The position numbers and the translations under genes are program-made. This document shows, one piece after another, positions 55,270-64,000 of a DNA stretch of 64,000 nt; positions within the stretch are counted from its first letter, which is position 1; every line of letters begins with the position of its first letter. The stretch covers positions 14,470,512 through 14,534,511 of the forward strand of contig CALNVZ010003426.1 in NCBI GenBank assembly GCA_940671915.1, written 5' to 3'. Below the pieces are notes generated by a model. The model had not been told where the DNA came from. It made no database searches and saw only the letters and a program-made list of their open reading frames with translations. Origin of the DNA: Paracentrotus lividus (taxonomy: Eukaryota; Echinodermata; Echinoidea; Camarodonta; Echinidae).

Positions 55270-55720
55270 TACAGTCTGTGTAAAAAAAAATGGTACAGTC
55301 GGGGAAAAAATCAATTAGGTGTGAAATCTTTTCATATAATGTGTGTTTGTGTGACCAAATTAAGGCAAAAGATTTTTTTTGCTGAGATGCTGCTTTGTTC
55401 CTGTATAATTTGCGTTCGTAAAATACAAAAGGCTTATGCTAAGTGTTTGTGCGACGAGGAACAAATCGAATTACGCACTTCTATTGTTCTGGAGCGGAAT
55501 TCAGGGTCATTATGCGAAAGATCGTACACCAAAGGCATGGGACGGCGTGCGAAAAATGGATTCTTAATTGTAGAAAATTAGTATATCTCAAAAATACTGC
55601 CCAAAGTGATGAATAAAATTGCGAGAAAGATGGATATCTGCTTTATTAGAATATAACAATACACTTTTGATTTACTTCCACTATAAATGTTTCCAACTGT
55701 ACATTTTTTGAAGACTTGTA
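55270..55720. mobile_element. TA-flanked TIR element (Tc1/mariner-like) in copy I
   Basis: The ends TACAGTCTGTGTAAAA and, complemented, TACAAGTCTTCAAAAA pair over about 30 bp, with TGGTACAGT/TGTACAGTT further in. The flanking TA at 55268-55269 and 55721-55722 corresponds to a single TA in copy II (AAACTAGCTCC near 57605). No transposase. Confidence 0.8.
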
Positions 55721-55834
55721 TAGTCTGGTCCACGCACTCTACACTCTCTCAGTAATCGAGCTTTATCTGTCCTTGCTTCATAAACTCTGGAACAATCTTC
55801 CCATCGCAATACGAAATGCAACCACATAATGTTG

Positions 55835-55888
<54 letters not shown>

Positions 55889-55943
55889 TTCATTATTATC
55901 ATCATTATTATTATTATTATTATTATTATTTTCATTATTATTA

Positions 55944-55985
<42 letters not shown>

Positions 55986-56057
55986 TTATTATTATTATTA
56001 TTTTCATTATTATCATCATTATTATTATTATTTTTATTATTATTTTCATTATTATTA

Positions 56058-56142
<85 letters not shown>
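55835..56142 (+). repeat. ~308-bp ATT microsatellite
   Basis: (ATT)n with TTTTC and ATC interruptions, continuing the ATT tail of the LINE fragment. Its open frames are artefacts of the repeat. Confidence 0.97.
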
Positions 56143-56245
56143 GTCAGAAACTGGATAGTTAAAAAACATAAAAATAAAAAGAAGAAAAAAAGAAGAGATA
56201 GATACATGTGTCCTGGTTAAAGTGCCCTATTCCAATTTTGGAAAG

Positions 56246-57010
56246 TAAAAAAAAAGAAAAAAAAAAAGGCAACTGAAATACCATTAAACTTAAAAATTAA
56301 CGGTCGTAAAACAACTGATTGAAAATAAAAAATGTAAAGAGGAATAAAAAGGAATGCTGTGTTACTTTTTTGCTATTAACATTATTGATATGTCTTTTTT
56401 TTTTTAAATTCAAATCTTGAATATACAAATTATTGACGAAAGCTTGGTGGCAATTTAAAAGTTTTATCTCACATTTTTTTTCTTAAATTACAGCATTTCC
56501 TCAGGATGTCTTCCGTTCAACTTGACAATAACCTTTTCATGGTTCATGTAAACTATTTAATTGATAAACTTTGAGGGACTCGTATGACAGCTTGTGACGT
56601 TCTGTTACTAATCTATGGTATATCGGCTTAATAAAACACACAATCACGTAGAGCTCCCTTACTAAAAACACCCCTGTATACGGTGTGACTTAGCATTTTA
56701 ACTTTATTAAGTTTCTATTTTGTAATTGTTGTTTGTTTGTTTGTTTGTTTTTTTTTCTATATAGATATATTTGTTTTGCTGTACATTGTATTATTATGGG
56801 ACCCCTTTGAAAATCAGCTTTGCTGAAAGGGCAATCCCCCTTTTTAACAGGAAATAAATAAATAAAAAAAAAAAAAAAATCCAAGTAAGTGAATGCTACC
56901 AGTATTTATATATAAGGTCGGTATAAGTAATTTTAGTTCTGATGCATTTTCCCCTTATTTTGTAAACATCGGAAATATTTTTCAGGGAAGTACATGTATA
57001 AAAATTGCAT
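56246..57010. other. Gene-free stretch between the duplicated segments
   Basis: AT-rich, with A-rich and TTTG runs. Nothing recognisable. Confidence 0.5.
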
Positions 57011-58865
57011 GCCCTATTACACCTAGGAATCTACTTTATGAATTTTGTTATTTATTGTTGTAACAATTACTGTGGTCTTAACACCGTTTTAAAGTAAAAT
57101 ATTTTATACAATATATATTTTAAAGAGCTTTTTGCGATTATTATACATTACGACGTGTGCCATATGAATATTTCACCTTCAAGCTTGAGGATTCTTATTT
57201 GATGCTAAAATTCCTACTTCAGCACATCTCGTAATACAAATTCATGAACCTTCAACTTGTCCTTAATCAATAATTTTAATAAAAACAGATTTTGCTTATA
57301 ATTGTGATCAATGGGAAAAGGAGATTGACCTTATATGAAAACAAAGTTATAGTTCATTGCTATCATAGATTATTTGAGCGTCATTTGAATATTTGTAATT
57401 ATATGCATTTGATCATAATTAAGATCATTACTATTCCAACTGAAATACAAATATTGCTGGTAGATTTTTTCCATCGGCCCTGATTTTTGAAATTAGAAAA
57501 ATATTTATTTACTTGTCACCTTGTGTATTGTTTTTGTTTTTTGTTTTTTGGTTCAAAGTACAGAAGTCATCTTTGAATCTCGGCTCTTCATCCTATTTTT
57601 ATTTAAACTAGCTCCTGGTCCCCGCACTCACACTCGCTACGGTGATCGAGCTTTCTCCGTTCCTGCCCCTAAACTCTGGAACAATCTCCCCATCGCAATG
57701 TGAAATGCACCCACAGTTAAAACCTTTGAAAGTACCTAAAATGTATCTATTTAATGTATTCAACTTCAAATGTACACTCACCTGCAGTTTAGTAATTTAT
57801 TTATGTTCAAGTACGCAGGCAAGTATAGCCACTTCATTATTGATGTTAATATGCTACTTTTCAGTTAAGATTTATGTTACTCTTTAATTTTGCCATATTA
57901 CTGGTCGTCCATATTTTCTTGTGGCGCTTTGAAACCGGATGTATAAAATGCTAACAAAATGTTGACTATTATTATTATTATTAATATTTAAGTCACTGGA
58001 TAGTTAAATGAAGAGCTTGATTCCATCAGGCGCTAAATCCACTATTGACCAAAGTGGATTTCATAGGATGAAATACGTGCATCTTAGGCATAGGAATGAA
58101 ATACAGCCTATCGGACAAAAATTTGAAGATTGAAAGAAATTGGTCACAAATATGTGTTTTATTCCAAAAGGAGCTAAATCCAAAACGGTTTTATTCCAAA
58201 AGGCGCTTAATCCACTATGGCATTTAGGATTTGTTTATTTACCCACTTTACCTAACAATATACAATCAAATCTTTTAGCACATGTTGTGGCTACTAGTAT
58301 CCAGCATCAGTGCAAAATTTTGAAATAATTAGCATAGTTTTTATTTTTAATGAATGTTTTTGGATATAGCTCATTTTGGAATAAAACATCGAAATTCCCG
58401 GTCTTGAGATAAGATAAGAAATTTTATATATTTTTTTAATTCTCAAATTTTAAACATCAGAAAAAAAGTAACTATACTCAGTTTGGTAGCAATATTAATG
58501 TGCTTCGTGTTGAATGTAATTCATTTATAGGCTTTAAATGTACACAAATTGACAGTTGACTGATGTTTTATTCTAAAAGGAGCTAAATCCATGAAAATTG
58601 AAATTATAAAAATATGTTGAAAATTGAAATTAATAGCTAGATTTTTAAAAACATGATTTAATCAATCGAATACGATAGCATATTCATATAAATCAAAATA
58701 AAGCTACAATGGATAAGAGAAAATGGTAAATTGAAAAACCTTGATTTACCCTAAAACACTAAAAGTGGATTTAGCGCCTTTTGGAATTAGATTCTTCAAA
58801 TAATGAAAAAAAGAGATCCATAAATATTTTCTGGTTAAAGTGCCCAATTCCAATATTGAAAATTT
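57010..58865 (+). repeat. Duplicated segment, copy II
   Basis: Counterpart of copy I. The LINE 3' end is better kept (57600-57985: RTHTRYGDRAFSVPAPKLWN, then NLP), with a TGGCGCTTTGAAACCGGATG tail and a short ATT run. A 790-bp inverted-repeat element is inserted at 58009-58798, after GGATAGTTAA. Confidence 0.85.
58009..58798. mobile_element. TIR element inserted in copy II
   Basis: The ends TGAAGAGCTTGATTCCATCA then GGCGCTAAATCCACT and, complemented, TGAAGAATCTAATTCCAAAA then GGCGCTAAATCCACT. Internal copies of CAAAAGGAGCTAAATCC occur near 58160, 58190 and 58570. No transposase frame. Confidence 0.8.
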
Positions 58866-58944
58866 TCAACAGCCTTCATGAGATATAATAATTTGAGACT
58901 GAATTGACAAATTGCAAAAATAAGTTTAGTCGTAATAAGAGAGA

Positions 58945-59340
58945 TCCACATCGACTGTATGTGGAGGGGCGCTAAAATCGATCTTCAACATAGGGCGCTA
59001 AACTGATCTAAAACTTAGGGCAAAATTGATCTTAATTAGGGGGGGGGGTATTGGGGTTTGACAGACGTGTATCAATCAAATATGATTATTACGTCTGGGA
59101 CGACCTTTAACGTCACTATCCGAGAGAGTGACTGGGTTTCGAAGCAGGGTCCCTCCCCCCCTCTATGTCATTTGTTAGGCTGATCAAGAGCCATGAAGGG
59201 GTACTTGATGGGGGCGGCGGTAATTTTAATTTGATTTTTGAAATGGGCAGGGGAGCGGGGGGGGGGGGGTAAGAGAAACCTCATGAGCAGTGTGTTTCTG
59301 AGTAGGGTTGGATATAGTTTATTATGAACAAAAAATTGGG
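58945..59340 (+). repeat. ~395-bp segment repeated at 63.6 kb, copy 1
   Basis: CACATCGACTGTATGT, GGGCGCTAAACTGATCTAAA, CGTCTGGGACGACCTTTAAC and GAGCAGTGTGTTTCTGAGTA all recur in order at 63604-64000 with mainly one- to three-base indels. Confidence 0.9.
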
Positions 59341-61047
59341 CGTTTAAAATCTGAAAACAGGTGAGTGAGTTTCTGATTTTATTGGATAAGTTTTCAAACA
59401 CCCTCTCCCCACGGCGCCATAGATTATAACAAAATGGGATGTGTTAGTTCAATACGCAAGGCGTCACTGCAATGTTTGCAGTTTAAAACAAATAGAGAAT
59501 TTACATACATAGATACGGGAGGGGCTTGAGGTGCCGCCGCTCGGTAAAAATGAAAGTCCCCCGCCACCCGACGACAAAAAAATAAATAAATATAAAAATG
59601 TTGGGTAGCTTTTTCCATCCCGCATGAATGTTTTATTGAAATTTTCTTCTTGAAACTTATTAGGGTTTGTTGTGTTTTGGTGTCAGACAGTCATAGATCC
59701 AGGGGAAAGGGGCGCCCTGAATAACAAAAAAACAATGAAAAAGTGCCCTAGAATGGGTGATACCGACCGCCACCCTACATGTAACTCACATGTAACTTAA
59801 ATGTTTTAGTACACACACGCAGTTTGATGAAAAGGAATACATTAGAAAAGTGCCATACATTATTTTTGCTGTCACTTTTATTTCTGTTTAACAATTGTGA
59901 TGTTCATACCTTTGTTTTCAAGGAGCAATGCCATTATCTTATTGGCAAACGATCTAGACTAGTTCGCGATTTGGTCTCGAGAGTCCGTGGAGATGTCTTC
60001 TGAGTCTCCGGAGAGGTGCGGGGATATTGATTTTAAAAGCTTTCCGTTGCTGAGCTGCAAGCAACCTGACATCGCCGATACTCTTTGTATACAACTATAC
60101 ACATATCGGTCGCAACTAGTTCGCGACCCCAGTCTCTGTAGGCTTGCAGATGTCGCCGTGACATCTTCTGGGTCTCCAGGGAATCCCCCCCCCAAAAAAA
60201 AAATCAAACATCTCTGGCATTTTCAAAGTCTTTAATTGATTTTTGGGGCAGATTTGAGGGTTGTGCAGAATTTACTCAGCAAATATACAAAGCGAGCGCG
60301 AAGCGCGAGCGGAAATGTTTGAGGTTAAATGAAACCGAATCTTGCATAATAAAAAAATAAAATATGCATTGATTACCAATGAATTTAACAACATGCCGTT
60401 ACCAGTAGCCTAGGTATGTTCAAATTTTTATTTCATTTAATCCTATAAGGCCTATTTAAATCTAAGCGAGCAAGACGCGCAAGCTAAAAAAAACAAAACA
60501 AACAAACAAAACACAAAAAAAACAAAACAAACAAAAAAAAACAAAAACAAAAAAACAACCAATTTGGGGCCTGAGCCCGATTTCGTCTCACAAATCTAAA
60601 TACCATGCGAGCAGAAGTTTTTAGCTAAATGAACAGATTCTTGCAATATAAGAATCATGATAATGCTCAATTATTAACGAAGGTTAACAAACAACACGTG
60701 GGACCGAAGGGAATGGGATGGGGAGGGAGGGTTAATTCTGCAGAATATATCAGGGCGCAGATCCAAGAAAATTTGAACTCTTTTCGTGGCCAATTGTCTG
60801 GGACAAAAGCGGCTCTATTATGTTTATGCATGGGTTACGCCTGTAAGTTCATTGTGTGACTCTGGTCTGCGTCGCTACTGTTATAGCGAGAAACTGCATA
60901 CACCTCTAGTAGATAAAAGTAATTAAGCTAATTTATTTTATGTCAAAGATTTGTGTACTCTGCATATTTTTTCAATTATAAGTATAAATATAATTAAAAT
61001 AGGCTTAACATACATTAAAATATAATAAAAGCAAATAATGGAGACTA
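59341..61047. other. Gene-free stretch with simple repeats
   Basis: Holds a GAGACC/TCTCC-rich patch at 59960-60190 with CTAGTTCGCGA twice (59959, 60115), AGCGAGCGCGAAGCGCGAGC at 60291, and an AAAAC/CAAA low-complexity tract at 60486-60560. No gene recognised. Confidence 0.55.
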
Positions 61048-61205
61048 TGCATTTTACGCCAAGTTTTTTATTCATTTCTTCTCCATTTTTTTAAAGGACC
61101 TCCGTCTTCGGCAGGAGTATAATTTACAAAAATTATATTCCTGATGAAGACGCAGGTCCGTCGAAAATTCTGACATGAAATGAATAAAGAACTTGGTGTA
61201 ATGCA
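61048..61205. mobile_element. 158-bp hairpin MITE
   Basis: TGCATTTTACGCCAAGTTTT then TTATTCATTTC pairs with GAAATGAATAAAGAACTTGG then TGTAATGCA. Inner GGACCTCCGTCTTCGGCAGG pairs with CCTGATGAAGACGCAGGTCC. Confidence 0.85.
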
Positions 61206-61689
61206 TTATCCCGACTATTTGCTTTTTTGTTTTGATGATGCCAATATGTGAAACTCTATGTTGCTTAATAATAATAGATAATATAAATAATAATCTGGAT
61301 TTTAATAATGAATAATAATAATGATAATAAAAAATAATAAAAATATAAGCGCGAGCGAAATTGTAGAGTTCCGTGGACATGATGGAAGAAACACCAGTGT
61401 GGAAAGCCCATTTCAGCTTTAAAAAAATACATATCACCCGCGTAAATTCGGGAAGGGGGTGATTGTACATGCCATCCCCATCTTTTTAATTGAGGGATGC
61501 ACCCCCCCCCGGTGTCTACGCCCCTGTTCGGGATTCATGAATTATGATCTCTCAAATTCGAGATTAGATTTAAATGTGAATCATTTGATAAATATGTAAT
61601 TAGGATTTCTCAAGGATGTAAATCTTAATTTTTCATGTAAACCAAAAACTACATTCATTAAAAAATATCCGCAACTAATGTGGAAGCTA

Positions 61690-62083
61690 ATTTCGCGGAG
61701 ATGGATTTGAGACGGAATTGGGACTACTTTTAGACTTGTTAGACGAGTGTGAGACGTTTTGAAACTTGTCGCGGAGACGTCTCCGATACTCTTTTCCCGT
61801 CGCGGAGAAGCCTCCTATAATTTTTTTTTTTTTTTTTTTTTTATATTGTCGCGGCGACGTCTCTTGCGACGCAGAGGCGGATCCGGGGGTGGGGGTGGGG
61901 GGGGGGGGAGGACGCGCCCCTATAATTTGAAAACCACTCATTGACCGTACATTTTAACCGAAATTTGGAGCCCCCCCCCTCCAGTAATCCTGACCCGTCA
62001 CTACTGAGAAGGATTAGGGACGTCTTTAGACATAGTCCCAATCAGTCTCAAACCCGCCTCCGCGAAATGAGATGCCACCATTA
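61690..62083. mobile_element. MITE family D relative, disrupted
   Basis: It starts TTTCGCGGAGATGG and ends CCTCCGCGAAATGAGATG. Internal CGCGGAGACGTCTCCGATAC and a long T-run (about 61819-61841) interrupt it. Related to the 27.7-kb copy by the shared GGAGACGTCTCC core. Confidence 0.65.
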
Positions 62084-62214
62084 TTCGCCATGCTAGTGCC
62101 TATGGTATTAACCACAACTAAATTAATTCATGTTGTATAATTCAGCTTACAAAATGTTTCATTGATGTTGAAAAACATTCTGATAAAAGAAAATACGATA
62201 TGAGAAAAATGGCC

Positions 62215-62576
62215 TCGTGGACGTAGGACTCGTTGGAAATACTCGGCCTCGTGGGACGTAGGACTCGTGGGACGCTAGGTCTCGTGGGACGTAGGACTCG
62301 TGGGACGTAAGGTCTCGTGGGACGTAGGACTCGTGGGAACGTAGGTCTCGTGGGACGTAGGACTCGTGGGAAAATACTCAGCCTCGTGGGACGTAGGACT
62401 CGTTGGGACGTAGGTCTCGTGGGACGTAGACTCGTGGGACGTAGGACTCGTGGACGTAGGTCTCGTGGGACGTAGGACTCGTGGGACGTAGGACTCGTGG
62501 GAAAAATACTCGGCCTCGTGGGACGTAGGACTCGTGGGACGTAGGTCTCGTGGGAACGTAGGACTCGTGGGAAAAT
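62215..62576 (+). repeat. Satellite array, left of gap
   Basis: 16-bp unit CTCGTGGGACGTAGG(A/T) repeated about 20 times. GGGAAAATACTCGGC inserts every ~132 bp, giving a higher-order period. Copies vary by single-base indels. Confidence 0.93.
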
Positions 62577-62601
62577 NNNNNNNNNNNNNNNNNNNNNNNN
62601 N
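62577..62601. other. Assembly gap of 25 N
   Basis: 25 consecutive N, so the true length is unknown. It separates opposite-orientation satellite arrays. Confidence 0.99.
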
Positions 62602-62634
62602 CCGTGTTGGGTTATTTTAAATCACATGAGTCCA

Positions 62635-63013
62635 CGGGGTCTTCCCATGAGTCCCTCGGTCGCCACGAGTCCTACGTCCCACGAGACCCGTCGGTCCACG
62701 AGTCCTACGTCCCACGAGGCCGAATATTTGCCGCCAACGAGTCCTACGTCCAACGAGCTTACGTCACGAGTCCTACGTCCCAGCGAGGCGAGTAGTTTTC
62801 CGGCACGAGTCACGTCCCACGAGTCCTACGTCCCACGAGACCTACGTCCACGAGACCTACGTCCACGTAGACCACGTCCCACGAGTCCTAAACGTCCCAC
62901 GAGGCCGAGTATTTTCCCACGAGTCCTACGTCCCGTCCCACGAGTCCTCTACGTCCCACGAGACCTTACGTCCACGAGTCCTACGGTCCCCACGAGTCCC
63001 TCGGTCCCACGAG
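62635..63013 (-). repeat. Satellite array, right of gap, inverted
   Basis: The same 16-bp unit, now as CCTACGTCCCACGAG(T/A), with CCGAGTATTTTCCC spacers: the reverse complement of the left array. Confidence 0.93.
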
Positions 63014-63603
63014 CGAGATTTTCTCATATCGCAATTTTAATAAATTATGATGTTGGCTGGTCAAAATGACTAAATTTATGATGGAAATGTCTAATGTATA
63101 CTAGATTCTGATTTGTAAGTTTGATTAGTACATACGGGCATTGGGTGCTGAAGGTTTTGTAATCGGGGAAATATTAGATTTAATATGAGTAGCTATATGC
63201 TATTTGATGGGTTCCGGGGCACTGGCCCTCGGATGGGAAATTGAGGGGGGGGCGCCACATAAGGGTTAATAAAGATAGAGAAGATGTGATGAGAAGATGA
63301 GAGAGAATGAGGAAGGAGAAGGAGGTGGGTGGGGAGTAAAAGACAAAGAGGAAAAAGATAGACAAAGAACCAAAAAAAAAGGGGGGGGGGAAGGAGAAGC
63401 CGAGAGAGAGAAGAGATAGAGAATAATAATGTTTTAAAAATAAAAAAAATTATACTGGCGTCAATTAGACGTTTTTAGGGTTCAAAATAAACGTGGTTGG
63501 GCCGCCATAATTTAATCAAAATCCGTGGGGCATCAAATTAACCTTAAATAAAGATGGCTCGAGAAACTGATGCGGTTGCTCAATGATTTTAAATTAGTGG
63601 GTA
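63014..63603. other. Gene-free stretch with a purine-rich tract
   Basis: GA-rich, nearly strand-asymmetric sequence at about 63270-63425 (GAGAAGATGAGAGAGAATGA and similar). No gene seen. Confidence 0.55.
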
Positions 63604-64000
63604 CCACATCGACTGTATGTAGGGGCGCTAAATCGATCTTCAACATAGGGCGCTAAACTGATCTAAAACTTAGGGCAACAAATTGATCTTAATTAGGGGG
63701 GGGGGTATTGGGGTTTGACAGACGTGTATCAATCAATATGATTATTAACGTCTGGGACGACCTTTAACGTCACTATCCGAGAGAGTGACTGGGTTTCGAA
63801 GCAGGGTCCACCTCCACCTCCGCCATGTCATTTGTTAGGCTGATCATAGAAGCACATGAAGGGGCTTGATGGGGGCGGCGAATTAATTTAATTTGATTTT
63901 TGAATGGGCAGGGGAGCGGGGGGGGGGGGGTTAAGAGAAACCCTCATGAGCAGTGTGTTTCTGAGTAGGGTTGGAATATATGTTTATTATGACAAAAAAT
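63604..64000 (+). repeat. ~395-bp segment repeated from 58.9 kb, copy 2, runs off the window
   Basis: Same order of blocks as copy 1. Differences are mostly single-base indels. Confidence 0.9.

Larger units (their letters stand above)
54690..56245 (+). repeat. Duplicated segment, copy I (LINE 3' end plus flank)
   Basis: Collinear with 57.01-58.87 kb (GTTATTTATTG, GTGCCATATGAATATTTC, GGGAAAAGGAGATTGACCTT, CAGAAGTCATCT, CTCTGGAACAATC). The LINE part (about 55721-55834) gives a degenerate RT C-terminus and ends in the ATT tract. A 451-bp TIR element is inserted at 55270-55720. Confidence 0.85.

Noticed and set aside
55183..55581. 132-codon frame on the + strand
   Set aside because: It spans the junction of the LINE fragment and the inserted TIR element, with no recognisable domain.
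55681..56169. Long poly-Ile/poly-Tyr open frames on both strands
   Set aside because: They are translations of an ATT microsatellite and have no coding features.
62215..63013. CRISPR-like regular repeats
   Set aside because: There are no unique spacers; the sequence is a head-to-tail satellite with a higher-order period, in an animal genome.
62626..63069. 147-codon open frame rich in SPTSHE repeats
   Set aside because: It is a read-through of the satellite array and its unit phase drifts with indels. Not a protein gene.

Overview
This is animal nuclear DNA with one large, intron-rich gene, spliceosomal GT-AG introns, intron-containing tRNA genes, non-LTR retrotransposon debris and many small inverted-repeat transposons. 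The protein is closest to deuterostome SETDB1. Frequent TACATGTA and AACGTTAGATCT motifs and the long poly-G tracts fit a marine invertebrate, most likely an echinoderm such as a sea urchin. The species is an inference; there is no direct proof.

Layout: 1-3.1 kb is intergenic, with short repeats. At 3.1-5.9 kb lies a broken non-LTR retrotransposon (endonuclease and reverse transcriptase, + strand). 5.9-8.2 kb is the upstream or first-intron region of the main gene. From 8,260 to 41,777 on the + strand is a complete SETDB1 orthologue, a histone H3K9 methyltransferase. It was assembled by hand from 30 coding exons. All phases agree and the sum is 4,584 nt, or 1,527 residues plus stop. Domain order is acidic/coiled-coil N-terminus, triple Tudor, lysine-rich linker, methyl-CpG-binding-like domain, pre-SET, bifurcated SET with a long insert, post-SET. 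41.8-45 kb is the 3' flank with candidate polyadenylation signals. 44.7-47.4 kb is a near-identical tandem duplication full of palindromic repeats. 48.3-51 kb is a large inverted repeat around a GC-rich core. 51.8-52.8 kb holds two tRNA-Leu(CAA) genes with introns (- strand). 54.7-58.9 kb is an old duplication of a LINE 3' end, with a different transposon inserted in each copy. 58.9-64 kb is repeats, an inverted satellite on both sides of a 25-N gap, and a second near-identical duplication.

The most interesting signals are in the SETDB1 introns. Three introns carry local tandem duplications that copy the 3' splice site and the start of the next exon (exons 10, 18 and 22), and a separate small exon pair (13a/13b) is duplicated in the same phase. 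The introns also hold several families of non-autonomous inverted-repeat elements. These include two TTAA-flanked (piggyBac-like) families, and a ~170-bp tandem duplication in intron 22 whose two copies serve as the empty site for each other's insertion. The right third of the window shows signs of assembly error: duplicates that differ mainly by single-base indels, and an inverted satellite meeting at a gap. Structural conclusions there need long-read support.

I see no CRISPR, operon, viral or toxin system.
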